DNA of 64,000 nucleotides from Ruegeria sp. YS9 (lineage in GTDB: Bacteria > Pseudomonadota > Alphaproteobacteria > Rhodobacterales > Rhodobacteraceae): positions 653,001 through 717,000 of the forward strand of contig NZ_CP102409.1 in the NCBI RefSeq assembly GCF_024628725.1, given 5' to 3'. The notes beneath the pieces are model-generated. The model did no database searches. It saw nothing but the letters and a program-made list of their open reading frames with translations, and was not told where the DNA came from. Position numbers and translations under genes: made by a program. Position 1 is the stretch's first letter, and every line of letters begins with the position of its first letter. Below, piece by piece: positions 8,226 to 17,564 of the stretch.

Positions 8226-10637
8226 TCAAAGCTGGTCCAACCCGGCGGCTTCCATCAGGCGCGCGCTTTCTTCGGCAAGCAGCCTTTCTTCGGCTGCCCC
8301 TTTGACAGGCACTTTTCCAACCTCAAGAAAAAGCGGCGCGGCCAGTGGGGAAACGCGATCCAGACGCAGCAGGTCTATGCGGTCGCCGATGCGCGCCAGC
8401 ATCGCCTCGATACGACCGAAGTCAACCAACCCGCGCATGGCCTCTTCGCGGGTGATCTGCATCAACAGATGATCGGGATCATATTTCAGCAGTGTGTCAT
8501 AGAGAATGTCTGACGAAAACGTGGCTTGCCGTCCGGTTTTACGCTGTCCGGCCATGTTGCGTTCGATCAGACCAGCAATCGTGGCCGACGCGCGAAAGGT
8601 ACGCTTCATGACTGCGTTGCCCGCCAGCCATGTGTCCAGCCCGTCACGCAGCGCTTCGGGTTGAAACAAAGGGCGCGGGTCAGTGACCGCATCCAAACCC
8701 CAAATCAGCGTGGCATAGTCTGTGGCGACAAACCCCAGCGGGGCCAAACCGGTTTCCTCCATCCGTTTGGTCAGCAGCAGGCCCAGTGTCTGTTGCGCAT
8801 TGCGACCAGCGAATCCGTAAACGCACAGATGCTCTCGCCCGTCACTTGGAAAGCTTTCGATCAACAGACGATCGCGTTGAGGCAGGCGGGACACTTGGCG
8901 CTGCAAGACCAGCCAATCCGCCGTATGAGAAGGCAGGTGCGGCCAGTCAGTTTGGGCGAACATGCGCAGAATGCGGTCGCTGAGTTGCGTGGAAGTCGCA
9001 AATTTCGTGCCCGAGAAGGTCGCGATCTTTGGTTTGCGATCTGCGCGACGGCTGACCTCGACCACCATTTCGCGCAGGCCCTCATAGCGCACGATCTGCC
9101 CGCCGATCAGGAAGGTATCGCCGGGGGTCAGCGAAGCAGCAAAGGCTTCTTCGACTTCGCCCAACGGTTTTCCACCACGGCTGCGCTTCAGGCGTACCTT
9201 CAGGGTGTCGGTATCCTGAATCGTGCCCAAGTTCATGCGAATGCGTGACTCAGCGCGAGGATCGCGCAATTGCCATTGCCCGTCGGCACGCTGCTGCAAC
9301 CTTTGCCAGCGATCATAGGCGCGCAAGGCGTAGCCCCCGGTGGCACAGAAATCCAGACAGGCGTCAAACTCGGGTCGCGTCAACTGTGCATAAGGTCCGG
9401 CGGATGTCATCTCGGCATACAGATCATCGGCGTCAAAGGGCCCGGCACAGGCCGCAATCAGAATGTGCTGGCACAACACATCGCGGGGGCCGGGGCCTCG
9501 GGGTTCCCCGTCCAGGTCATGGGCTTTGGCGGCCTCGAGCGCAGCGACGCATTCGACAACTTCAAACCGGTTGGCAGGAACCAGCAGCGCCTTGGAAGGC
9601 GCGTTATAGCGGTGGTTGGCCCGACCAATCCTTTGCACCAGCCGTTTGACGTTCTTGGGCGCACCGATCTGAATCACCAGATCGACATCGCCCCAATCAA
9701 TGCCCAGATCGAGGCTGCCGGTGCAGACGATGGCGCGCAATTCGCCACGCACCATCGCGGCTTCGACCCGCTCGCGCTGCTGTCGGTCAAGACTGCCATG
9801 ATGGATGCCGATGGGCAGGCCGTCGTCATTCGCCAGCCACAGGTTATGAAAATAGATCTCGGCCTGCGCGCGGGTGTTGTGAAAGATCAGCGTGGTCTTG
9901 TGCCGCCGAATCTGGTCCAGCACAGCCGGAATGGAATAGGCCGCGCCTCCGCCGGACCATGGCGGCATTTCGGTTGTTTCCAGCATCTGGATGTCCGGGT
10001 CCGGGCCGGGGTCGGCCTGCACGATCCGGCAGGGGTCCGGGTGGCGCGCCAGAAAGCGGGCAATCGCCGTGGGGTCTTCGACCGTGGCCGACAGGCCGAC
10101 GCGACGCAGATCCGGGTTGAGACGCTGAAGACGCGCCAAGGCCAGCATCAGTTGATCACCGCGCTTGCTTTCCGCCAGTGCGTGGATTTCGTCGACGATG
10201 ATCCGCTGCACCCCATCGAACATGCGCGGGGCATCCTCGTACGAGGTCAGCAGTGCCAGACTTTCCGGTGTGGTCAGCAGGATATGGGGTGGGTCGGCCC
10301 TTTGGCGTTTTCTCTGCGTGGCCGAGGTGTCACCGGTGCGATCCTCGATCCGAATGGGCAGGCCGATCTCGTCCACCGGGGTGCGCAGGTTACGTTTGAT
10401 ATCCGCCGCCAGCGCCTTGAGCGGCGAGACATAGAGTGTATGCAAACCGTTGTGGCCTCCATCGGCCAGCTCGGACAGGGAAGGCAGAAAACCGGCCATG
10501 GTCTTGCCGCCACCGGTCGGGGCGATCAGCAGGGTTGCCGGGTCCTTCGCCCGATCGAACATCTCTTGCTGATGTGGGTGGATGGACCAGCCTTTGGTGG
10601 AAAACCACGTATCAATCCGAGCGGGAATCTGCGTCAT
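8226..10637 (-). CDS. ligase-associated DNA damage response DEXH-box helicase (Lhr family)
   Basis: Superfamily 2 DNA helicase of about 803 aa, close to the core size of Lhr. Walker A is APTGGGKT near residue 40, followed by TTPESLALL, Walker B VDEIHALAESKRGDQ, the SATV motif III and, in domain 2, SLDLGIDWGDVDLVIQIG and VQRIGRANHR (motifs V and VI). The C-terminal half is the winged-helix and Lhr-specific region. It is expected to unwind damaged DNA or DNA-RNA hybrids. An in-frame GTG at 10643 is an alternative start. The stop overlaps the region of possible pdeM starts, so the two genes form an operon. Confidence 0.9.
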   Translation of the reverse strand: MTQIPARIDTWFSTKGWSIHPHQQEMFDRAKDPATLLIAPTGGGKTMAGFLPSLSELADGGHNGLHTLYVSPLKALAADIKRNLRTPVDEIGLPIRIEDRTGDTSATQRKRQRADPPHILLTTPESLALLTSYEDAPRMFDGVQRIIVDEIHALAESKRGDQLMLALARLQRLNPDLRRVGLSATVEDPTAIARFLARHPDPCRIVQADPGPDPDIQMLETTEMPPWSGGGAAYSIPAVLDQIRRHKTTLIFHNTRAQAEIYFHNLWLANDDGLPIGIHHGSLDRQQRERVEAAMVRGELRAIVCTGSLDLGIDWGDVDLVIQIGAPKNVKRLVQRIGRANHRYNAPSKALLVPANRFEVVECVAALEAAKAHDLDGEPRGPGPRDVLCQHILIAACAGPFDADDLYAEMTSAGPYAQLTRPEFDACLDFCATGGYALRAYDRWQRLQQRADGQWQLRDPRAESRIRMNLGTIQDTDTLKVRLKRSRGGKPLGEVEEAFAASLTPGDTFLIGGQIVRYEGLREMVVEVSRRADRKPKIATFSGTKFATSTQLSDRILRMFAQTDWPHLPSHTADWLVLQRQVSRLPQRDRLLIESFPSDGREHLCVYGFAGRNAQQTLGLLLTKRMEETGLAPLGFVATDYATLIWGLDAVTDPRPLFQPEALRDGLDTWLAGNAVMKRTFRASATIAGLIERNMAGQRKTGRQATFSSDILYDTLLKYDPDHLLMQITREEAMRGLVDFGRIEAMLARIGDRIDLLRLDRVSPLAAPLFLEVGKVPVKGAAEERLLAEESARLMEAAGLDQL

Positions 10638-10677
10638 GGTCACAGATTACCCGCCCGAAGGAGGGATTGGCACGGCG

Positions 10678-11985
10678 TTATTTGACGATTTTCTCGTCTT
10701 TTACGAACATGTTGGCCCAGGCGCGGTCAATCAGGTCAGGGTTCATCTGATAAGGAATGCCCTCGAACTCGCAGATCGAGATCATCTGATCGATCAGGAA
10801 GATCGGTTGGTAGTTGGCATAGATATTGTTGATGGTCGGGTATTTGACCTTCAACAGGTGCACCAATGCCGCCTCGTCCAGCGGCATTCCACGTTTGCGG
10901 GCCACCATGGCAAAGATTTTCAGGAAGTTCTCCTGGTTCGGGCCGTCAATCTTGATCTTGAAGAAGATCCGGCGCAGGGCAGCCTGGTCGAAGATCTCGT
11001 TCGGGTGGAAGTTGGTCGAGAAGATGACCAGCGTGTCGAAGGGCACTTCGAATTTTTCACCCGATTGCAGGCCGAGGATATCCTTGTTTTCCTCCAGCGG
11101 GACGATCCAACGGTTGACCAGCGCCTGCGGCGGCTCGGCTTGCCGGCCAAGGTCATCCACGATGAAAATGCCACCGGTGGATTTCAGTTGCAACGGGGCC
11201 TGATAGGTTCGTGCGGTTGGGTTGTAGACCAGATCCAACATGCTGAGCGAAAGCTCACCACCGGTTACGACGGTGGGGCGTTCACATTGGACATATCGGG
11301 AATCGAACCGCCTGCGACGACGCAGGCTGTTGGGGTCGTCCGGCTCTTGTTCGATCGCCGTGTGCACGATCGGGTCATAGACCGTGATCACCTGACCCGC
11401 ATATTCGATGGCGTAGGGCACATAGACGTTGTCACCCAGCGCATCCCGTATGCCGTTCGAGATCGAGGATTTACCGTTGCCCGGAGGACCATACATCAGA
11501 ATCGACCGGCCCGCGCTGACCGCCGGGCCCAGATGATCCAGCAGGCTGTCGGGCAGGACCAGATGGCCCATTGCACCCACGAGTTGTTCTCGCGTGACCT
11601 GAATGTTGCGGATCGACTGGCGTTTGACCTGCTCGCGATAGACATCCAGCGGCACCGGCATCGCACCAAAATACTCGGATTGGCTCAGCGCATCCAGCGA
11701 ACGGGCCTTGCCCGCATCGGTCAGCTGATACCCCATCTCATTGCCGCTATTGGCGTTCAGTGTTCCGGTCGCTTCAAGCAGTTTCTGATCGCGCGCGATG
11801 TCGATCAGTTCCTGAGTAACCGAACCCGGAAGACAGATGGCTTCGGCCACTTCTGACACTGTGCTCGCGTTTTTGCGAAAAATCGTCTTAAGCAGAATAT
11901 CCCGCATCATTACAAGCGGAAGCTTCATTTCGCCCAGACCCTTGGGGGCAGGGGGGGCCATAACTGAGGAAGTCTGCATATTCAT
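10678..11985 (-). CDS. AAA+ ATPase adjoining the tad cluster
   Basis: A 435-aa protein with an N-terminal helical, winged-helix-like region (about 20-95) and a C-terminal AAA+ ATPase. Walker A is YGPPGNGKSS (about 165-174), Walker B is GGIFIVDDLGRQ, and the sensor/arginine-finger region is FSTNFHPNEIFDQAALRRIFFKI. The closest general resemblance is to MoxR-like or chaperone AAA+ proteins, but no named family was recognised with certainty. It lies on the same strand as the tad genes, 115 bases after cpaA, as the promoter-distal gene. A role in pilus assembly or its regulation is an inference from position only. Confidence 0.75.
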   Translation of the reverse strand: MNMQTSSVMAPPAPKGLGEMKLPLVMMRDILLKTIFRKNASTVSEVAEAICLPGSVTQELIDIARDQKLLEATGTLNANSGNEMGYQLTDAGKARSLDALSQSEYFGAMPVPLDVYREQVKRQSIRNIQVTREQLVGAMGHLVLPDSLLDHLGPAVSAGRSILMYGPPGNGKSSISNGIRDALGDNVYVPYAIEYAGQVITVYDPIVHTAIEQEPDDPNSLRRRRRFDSRYVQCERPTVVTGGELSLSMLDLVYNPTARTYQAPLQLKSTGGIFIVDDLGRQAEPPQALVNRWIVPLEENKDILGLQSGEKFEVPFDTLVIFSTNFHPNEIFDQAALRRIFFKIKIDGPNQENFLKIFAMVARKRGMPLDEAALVHLLKVKYPTINNIYANYQPIFLIDQMISICEFEGIPYQMNPDLIDRAWANMFVKDEKIVK

Positions 11986-12100
11986 GCGCGGTGCTCGTCC
12001 ATCAAAATGTCACGCCAAGAACCCGAAAACGGGCGTCTTGAAGAAAATGAACCAGCTTTGTGGCGGGACAAAGGCAGCGGCAAGGCGCGCTGATGATAGT

Positions 12101-12646
12101 TTACGATCCGAGAACAGTGCCCAGAATCAGGTACATCGCCAATGATCCGCCCAAGGCGAACCCCATCGGAAACTGTTTGCCCCGATCCCAGCTTTCCCAA
12201 TGCGGTGCAATGGTGCGCAGCTTTGTGATTTTGGCCAAACGATGAGTGAGCACGGCAGCCAGAACGCAGGCGGTCAGGATCATCAGCACAATTCTCAGAT
12301 CGCCCAGCCAGACAAACGCCGACGCGGCGGCCAGAAACTTGGCATCGCCAGCGCCCATGGTGCCCGCAGCATTCAGCAAGATACCGATTACCAAAACCAC
12401 GACGATATGCAGCAGTTGCCAGAAATAGACCGGCATGGACACGGTGAACGGCCCCAGATTGCCGCTGATGCCGCCTGTGGACCAGGGCGGGATGGCGATC
12501 AGACCTATCACGATGTAAACCAGCGTCAGCGCAAGGACTGCATGGTTCTTGATCCGCATCTCACGCATATCCGTGAAGGCCACGTAAAAGCAGATCGGCA
12601 GCACAAACGGCAGAAACCAGGCCGCTGCCACTGCGGGTATCTGCAT
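12101..12646 (-). CDS. cpaA: A24-family prepilin peptidase (CpaA/TadV)
   Basis: A 181-aa integral membrane aspartyl protease with about six membrane segments that cleaves and matures Flp-type prepilins. The two catalytic aspartates are visible: D26 in AFTDMREMRIKN and D101 in the GAGDAK motif (98-103). It lacks the N-terminal methylase domain of PilD, as expected for CpaA/TadV. It starts just 3 bases downstream of the preceding TPR lipoprotein gene, so it is co-transcribed. Its substrates are presumably the two Flp pilins at 22.4-23.2 kb. Confidence 0.93.
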   Translation of the reverse strand: MQIPAVAAAWFLPFVLPICFYVAFTDMREMRIKNHAVLALTLVYIVIGLIAIPPWSTGGISGNLGPFTVSMPVYFWQLLHIVVVLVIGILLNAAGTMGAGDAKFLAAASAFVWLGDLRIVLMILTACVLAAVLTHRLAKITKLRTIAPHWESWDRGKQFPMGFALGGSLAMYLILGTVLGS

Positions 12647-12649
12647 GTG

Positions 12650-13501
12650 TCAGGCCCCTTCAAGCGCCCGAAGCGAGCGGACCGCCTCGTCGAAATGCTG
12701 CGGGTGGGTTGAAATGGCTTCGCGGAACAGGTTTTTGGCGGTGGTTATGTCGCCCTGTTTGACCGCTGAAATACCCATTGTATTGAGCAGACGCGCCCGT
12801 TCGACCTGTGTCATGGGGACGACCGGCAGGTTGTAGTTGCCTTGTGCCGACCGGGCCAAAACCAGGTTGTTCTTGGCGGTAAACAGCGAGTTGTCCTGAC
12901 GGATCGCTTCCGAGAACAACCGCTCGGCTTCGGCATATTCGCCGCGGCTCAGCTTGGAATATCCCCAGTTGTTCATCACGCTGCCCGGACGTGTCGTCAG
13001 CCCGACAGCGGTTTCATAGAAATGATCCGCGCGTTTCCACTCTTTCCGGGAATCCGCAACGACTGCCTCGAGGCGATACCGTTTGAAGGTTTCAAAGGTG
13101 GGGGGAACCGAATCCAGAACCGTTTTGGCCTGCGACCAGTCGCCGTTTCGGACCAATGCGTCCGCGTATTCAACCTTGTCCGCGGCGTTCGAGCCCTTCA
13201 TCGTTGTGACGCGCTTCCACGCGGTTACGGCCTCGGTCGTGCGTTTGGCGCGGCCCAAGGAAATTGCCAGTCCGCGTTGAAGATCGATCCGGTCCGGGTT
13301 TTTGAGCGCTGCACCGTGGAAATAGGTCACCGCTTCATTTGGATCTGCGGCGCTCAGAAGCACATCGTTCAGGTTTGTTTCGTCGATAACGTTCACTTCC
13401 TGAAACGTTCGTTCAACCTTTTCCTCTTCGGTTTCCTTTGCACAGGCCGACAGGATCAGACCACTGATAACAACAGTCGGAATCAAGAATTGCTGGCGCA
13501 T
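12650..13501 (-). CDS. tadD: TPR lipoprotein, TadD-like
   Basis: A 283-aa secreted lipoprotein. The signal peptide ends in a lipobox LSAC (cysteine about residue 20), then a charged linker, then several tetratricopeptide repeats (about 50-280), for example DRIDLQRGLAISLGRAKRT and NNWGYSKLSRGEYAEAERLF. TadD proteins are outer-membrane lipoproteins that help the secretin assemble (family knowledge). It lies between a second TPR lipoprotein and cpaA on the same strand. The last TPR is truncated near HPQHFDEAVRSLRAL. Confidence 0.88.
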   Translation of the reverse strand: MRQQFLIPTVVISGLILSACAKETEEEKVERTFQEVNVIDETNLNDVLLSAADPNEAVTYFHGAALKNPDRIDLQRGLAISLGRAKRTTEAVTAWKRVTTMKGSNAADKVEYADALVRNGDWSQAKTVLDSVPPTFETFKRYRLEAVVADSRKEWKRADHFYETAVGLTTRPGSVMNNWGYSKLSRGEYAEAERLFSEAIRQDNSLFTAKNNLVLARSAQGNYNLPVVPMTQVERARLLNTMGISAVKQGDITTAKNLFREAISTHPQHFDEAVRSLRALEGA

Positions 13502-13531
13502 TTTTTGCGTCCTTTACTGCTCTCGCCTCAA

Positions 13532-14116
13532 TTACTGGATCTTGCGTAGCGTGAATTGCCCGTCGCCAAGCTGCTCCAGTGTGTATTCTTGTTGTTCTTG
13601 TGGGGTATTATTAACAGAATTTTCCATTTTTGCGAGTGCTAAGCGCAGATTGTCCCGGATTGCGTCACTTTCGCCATTGTCCAGCGCATAGGCCCGCCGA
13701 AACACTTGCGCGGCCTCGGGGTATTCCTGTTTCTCCATCAGCAGGACACCCAGATTGTTCCAGGCCACCGGCCAGTCCGTGTCGTCTTCGACGGCTCTGC
13801 GCAGCAGTTTTTCGGCCTGTCCCAAGCGGCGTAGCCCAATATTCGCAGTACCCAGAGACGTCAGGACCTGGGGCGTCATACCCTGGTCCAGCGCGGCCCG
13901 GGTAAAGGTTTCAAGCGCCAGTTCGTATTCTCCGGCTGCCATCAATCTGTTTCCGACCTCGATGCTGTCCTCGGCCTGACCTTTGGTGTCAATTCCCGGC
14001 GCATCCAAACCGTTGGGTGACAGGCCTTCTGTGCAAGAAGCCACCATGGCAAAAACCATGGTGGCCCAGAGCATTCGGCGAAACCCGGAAGGGAAGCACC
14101 TGAATTCAGCTTTCAT
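13532..14116 (-). CDS. second TPR lipoprotein, TadD-like
   Basis: A 194-aa protein with a rather long N-region, a hydrophobic segment and lipobox MVASC (cysteine near residue 28), then three TPR-like units: IEVGNRLMAAGEYELALETF, TSLGTANIGLRRLGQAEKLL and NNLGVLLMEKQEYPEAAQVF. It ends in a Gln/Glu-rich tail with QLGDGQFTLRKIQ. It is placed between tadC and the larger TadD-like gene. Two consecutive TPR lipoproteins suggest either a tadD duplication or two pilotin-like subunits. A second methionine (residue 15) could be the true start. Confidence 0.85.
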   Translation of the reverse strand: MKAEFRCFPSGFRRMLWATMVFAMVASCTEGLSPNGLDAPGIDTKGQAEDSIEVGNRLMAAGEYELALETFTRAALDQGMTPQVLTSLGTANIGLRRLGQAEKLLRRAVEDDTDWPVAWNNLGVLLMEKQEYPEAAQVFRRAYALDNGESDAIRDNLRLALAKMENSVNNTPQEQQEYTLEQLGDGQFTLRKIQ

Positions 14117-14131
14117 ATGGCTCTATCCGAC

Positions 14132-15106
14132 CTAGCGTCCAAAACTCGAAATAACATTCGCCGACGGGCCAACCAGAATAATCAGCAGCGGCGGGACCGT
14201 CAGCATCATTGTGACAAGAGTCATCTTGGTCGGCAACTTGTTCGCGGCCTCTTCGGCGCGCATCACGCGTTTGTCGCGCATCTCACCGGCGTAAACCCGC
14301 AATGCCTCGGCAATTGATGTACCAAATGTCGCCGATTGGATCATGACGGTGACAAAAGAGTTCACGTCCTGAACCCCACAGCGCACGCCGAAGTCACGCA
14401 GGACGGTGTCCTTGTCCTTGCCGGCCTTCATTTCATACGCGACGGTTTCGAATTCCTGCGCGATATCCGGATAAGACGCGCTCATTTCACTGGCCACGCG
14501 AACGATGGCCTGATCCAGCGATTGACCGGCTTCAACGCAGACCAGCATCAGATCAAGCGTATCGGGAAAGCCGGCGGTAATCGCTTCCTTCCGTTCTTCA
14601 ACCCGGCGCGTAATCCAGTATTTGGGTGCGAAATAGCCGATCGCGCCGGGGACAAGCACCCGGATCATCATCTGTGTTCCGGTAAACTCCTGGCCGCCGG
14701 AAAAAACCGTGACCAGCAGAACACCAATGATAATGCCAAGGATACCCAGAGAAAACTGCGCAAAGTGGAAGAACCGAACCGAATCCTTCGACCTGTAGCC
14801 CGCCTGACGCAGCTTCAACTCGACGGCCGAGTATTCTTCTTCGTTCTTGGGCTCAAGGAAAGTTGCGAACTTCTCAAGCTGCTCGTTTCGGTTCGAGTTT
14901 CGAAGCTGCTCTTTCTTCCCCTTTTTCTGCTTTGGAGGAGCCGCATTCGATCTTTGCAGTTTCTTCAAGGGGTCTTCGGGCTGCTTCATGATCAATGTGA
15001 CAGCGACCAGAACCATAAGCAGGCCAAGTACGCCGACAATGATCAGGGGGCCGAATTCGCCCAGGTGCTGGGTCAACAGGTCATTGATGCCGGTCAGGAT
15101 TTCCAT
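14132..15106 (-). CDS. tadC: Tad secretion inner-membrane platform protein TadC
   Basis: A 324-aa type II secretion F-domain protein. A hydrophobic N-terminal segment (about 19-39) is followed by a basic cytoplasmic stretch rich in Lys/Gln, two central membrane segments, and the F-domain with DTLDLMLVCVEAGQSLDQAI and FVTVMIQSATFGTSIAEALRV. The C-terminal segment with TLVTMMLTVPPLLIILVGPS closes the protein. TadB and TadC form the membrane platform on which the CpaF ATPase acts. It lies 10 bases downstream of tadB. Confidence 0.93.
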   Translation of the reverse strand: MEILTGINDLLTQHLGEFGPLIIVGVLGLLMVLVAVTLIMKQPEDPLKKLQRSNAAPPKQKKGKKEQLRNSNRNEQLEKFATFLEPKNEEEYSAVELKLRQAGYRSKDSVRFFHFAQFSLGILGIIIGVLLVTVFSGGQEFTGTQMMIRVLVPGAIGYFAPKYWITRRVEERKEAITAGFPDTLDLMLVCVEAGQSLDQAIVRVASEMSASYPDIAQEFETVAYEMKAGKDKDTVLRDFGVRCGVQDVNSFVTVMIQSATFGTSIAEALRVYAGEMRDKRVMRAEEAANKLPTKMTLVTMMLTVPPLLIILVGPSANVISSFGR

Positions 15107-15116
15107 GGTGCTGCCC

Positions 15117-16085
15117 TCAGACCTTGATGTTGGTGATGATTTTCATGACGATCAGGTTCAGTGTCAGCAGGATGGCGACAACAAAACACGCGGGAATAAA
15201 CCAGGGGTGATCCAACACCTCGTCGTAATAGCCCGGGTCCTTGACCAGAATGAAAATCAGACAGGCAACAGGGAACCCGGATAGGAACTTGCCCGACCAT
15301 TGTGCCTCGGCCGTAATCGCCTTGACCCGACGGAACAGGCGAAAACGCGCACGGATCACCTTTGCCAATCCGGCCAGAATTTCGGCAAGGTTACCGCCGG
15401 ATTGCTGCTGAATACCCACGGCGACTGCCAGAAAGCGCATATCCTGCATGTCCAGACGTTCAGCCATGTCCTTTAGCGCCTCGCCCACATCGCGACCATA
15501 GGCGCATTCATCGGCGATAACGCCAAATTCGGTTCCCAGCGGATCCTGAACTTCGTTTGCAACCACCTGAATCGTCGAGACGAACGGGTTGCCGACACGC
15601 AACGAGCGCACCATCAGTTCAACCGCATCGGGCAGTTGTTCTTCAATCATCCCCATGCGTTTCTTGGCCTTGTGGTTGACCCAGGCGTAAACGCCGCCAA
15701 TGCCGATTGCGATGGAAACAACGATGCGCAGTGCCGTGTCCGTAGCGGTTCCGATGCTCAATCCGACAAAGGCCATAGCTGATACCAGCCCCATGATCAT
15801 GATCAATTGACGTGGAGAAAACGCGATTGCCGCCTTTTGCGCCTTGTCAGCGAGAAGTGAATACAGAGGAATGCTCTGTGATTTCATATGCTGCTGCATT
15901 TCTTTGCGCAGCTGTTCCAGCACCTGTTCGCGCCCGGCACCTTTTTCCAGCATGTCCAGGCGTCGGTTGACCCGGCTGTTCAGGCTGATGGACTTGCCGA
16001 AGGCAACAAGATAGATGCCCTCGACCAAGGCAAGAACCCCCACAAAGATGGCGACATAAATGATCGCCTCCATAGGCAATTGCAT
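15117..16085 (-). CDS. tadB: Tad secretion inner-membrane platform protein TadB
   Basis: A 322-aa paralogue of TadC with the T2SF domain. An N-terminal membrane segment, two mid-protein segments (about 92-130), the domain motif LPDAVELMVRSLRVGNPFVS, then FLAVAVGIQQQSGGNLAEIL and two terminal membrane segments are seen. It starts 11 bases after the cpaF stop, giving a tight cpaF-tadB-tadC order. The N-terminus MQLPMEAIIY has a second possible ATG at residue 5. Confidence 0.93.
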   Translation of the reverse strand: MQLPMEAIIYVAIFVGVLALVEGIYLVAFGKSISLNSRVNRRLDMLEKGAGREQVLEQLRKEMQQHMKSQSIPLYSLLADKAQKAAIAFSPRQLIMIMGLVSAMAFVGLSIGTATDTALRIVVSIAIGIGGVYAWVNHKAKKRMGMIEEQLPDAVELMVRSLRVGNPFVSTIQVVANEVQDPLGTEFGVIADECAYGRDVGEALKDMAERLDMQDMRFLAVAVGIQQQSGGNLAEILAGLAKVIRARFRLFRRVKAITAEAQWSGKFLSGFPVACLIFILVKDPGYYDEVLDHPWFIPACFVVAILLTLNLIVMKIITNIKV

Positions 16086-16096
16086 ACCCGGTTCTC

Positions 16097-17539
16097 CTAC
16101 ATTGTGGTTGGGTCGTAGATGGACGCTGGCAAGTCAAAGCCCCATAGACGGAACCGTTCCGAATAGTGGCTGCGGACGCCGGTGGCGGTGAAATGCCCGA
16201 TGATCTTGTTGTCGGGTGTCAGGCCAACGCGTTGAAAACGAAAGATTTCCTGCATGGAAATCACGTCGCCTTCCATCCCGGTGATCTCGGTGATCGAGGT
16301 CATCCGGCGCGACCCGTCCTGTAGGCGGCTGGCCTGCACGATCAGGTTCACAGCCGAGGCGATCTGACTGCGGACCGCCTTGATCGGCATTTCGATCCCG
16401 GCCATCGCGATCATGTTTTCCAGACGTGAAATACCGTCCCGGGCCGAGTTGGCGTGAATCGTGGTCATAGATCCGTCGTGACCGGTGTTCATGGCCTGCA
16501 ACATGTCGATGACTTCGGCGCCGCGCGTCTCACCCACGATGATACGGTCAGGACGCATACGCAGGGCGTTTTTCAGACAGTCGCGCGGGCTGACTTCACC
16601 TTTGCCTTCCACGTTGGGTGGGCGGCTTTCCATCCGACCCACATGGGTCTGTTGCAGCTGAAGTTCCGCGGTATCCTCGATGGTCAGAATGCGCTCGGCG
16701 TCGTCGATGAAACTGGACAGGGCGTTGAGCGTGGTCGTTTTACCCGAGCCCGTACCCCCGGAAACGATGATATTCAGTCGGGTGGACACGGCGGCCTGCA
16801 AATAGGCGGCCATTTCTTCGGTAAACGCACCGAAATTGACCAGATCGTCAATGCCCAGCTTGTCTTTCTTGAACTTACGAATGGAAACAAGCGATCCGTC
16901 CACCGCAATCGGGGGCACCATGGCGTTGAAACGCGAGCCATCGGCCAGACGGGCGTCAACATACGGGTTGGATTCATCGACACGGCGGCCCACGGCGGAC
17001 ACGATCTTGTCGATGATCCGCATCAGGTGCTTTTCATCCTTGAAGGTAATGTCGCTGAGTTCCAGCTTGCCGGCACGTTCCACAAAGATCTGTTGTGGAC
17101 CGTTCACCAGAATATCGTTGACCGTATCGTCCTGAAGCAGCGCCTCGAGCGGGCCGAGACCCGTCACCTCGTCATAAAGTTCCTTGTTCAGCTGGGATCG
17201 GTCTTCGCGGTTCAGAACAATGTTTCTTGTTTCCAGAACTTCACTGGCGATGGCACTGATTTCAGCGCGCAACTCTGCTTCGCCGGCGTTTTCAAGCGCG
17301 GCCAGGTTCAGGTTTTCCAGCAGTTCGCGGTGCAGTTCGATCTTGATCTCACCCAGCCGCTCCTTGCGTTTGCGGTCTTTGTCTGAACTTGCGACCTCGC
17401 CTGCATTCTTTTTCACGGGTTTGCGTGCCACCGCGGTCGCGACAGGTGTCGCTTGTGCAGAAGGCGCCGCTGTTTCAGCCGGTTGTGCCGGCGATTTGAC
17501 GGGCTGCGCTGCGGGTTGCTTTTTGTATCTTGAAAACAC
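16097..17539 (-). CDS. cpaF: Tad/CpaF family secretion ATPase
   Basis: A 480-aa cytoplasmic hexameric ATPase that powers pilus assembly. An Ala/Pro-rich linker (1-50) precedes the N-terminal helical domain. The catalytic domain has Walker [10 protein letters not shown] (about 261-269), the Asp box [11 protein letters not shown], Walker [15 protein letters not shown] and the His box [19 protein letters not shown]. These match the TadA/CpaF branch of the VirB11-like ATPases. It lies 25 bases downstream of cpaE on the same strand. Confidence 0.96.
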   Translation of the reverse strand: MFSRYKKQPAAQPVKSPAQPAETAAPSAQATPVATAVARKPVKKNAGEVASSDKDRKRKERLGEIKIELHRELLENLNLAALENAGEAELRAEISAIASEVLETRNIVLNREDRSQLNKELYDEVTGLGPLEALLQDDTVNDILVNGPQQIFVERAGKLELSDITFKDEKHLMRIIDKIVSAVGRRVDESNPYVDARLADGSRFNAMVPPIAVDGSLVSIRKFKKDKLGIDDLVNFGAFTEEMAAYLQAAVSTRLNIIVSGGTGSGKTTTLNALSSFIDDAERILTIEDTAELQLQQTHVGRMESRPPNVEGKGEVSPRDCLKNALRMRPDRIIVGETRGAEVIDMLQAMNTGHDGSMTTIHANSARDGISRLENMIAMAGIEMPIKAVRSQIASAVNLIVQASRLQDGSRRMTSITEITGMEGDVISMQEIFRFQRVGLTPDNKIIGHFTATGVRSHYSERFRLWGFDLPASIYDPTTM

Positions 17540-17564
17540 GGCTTATCCCCCCTTGGGATGATGT

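Noticed and set aside
9270..10685. A 471-aa plus-strand ORF opposite the helicase
   Set aside because: Antisense shadow of the Lhr-type helicase; no recognisable domain or ribosome site.
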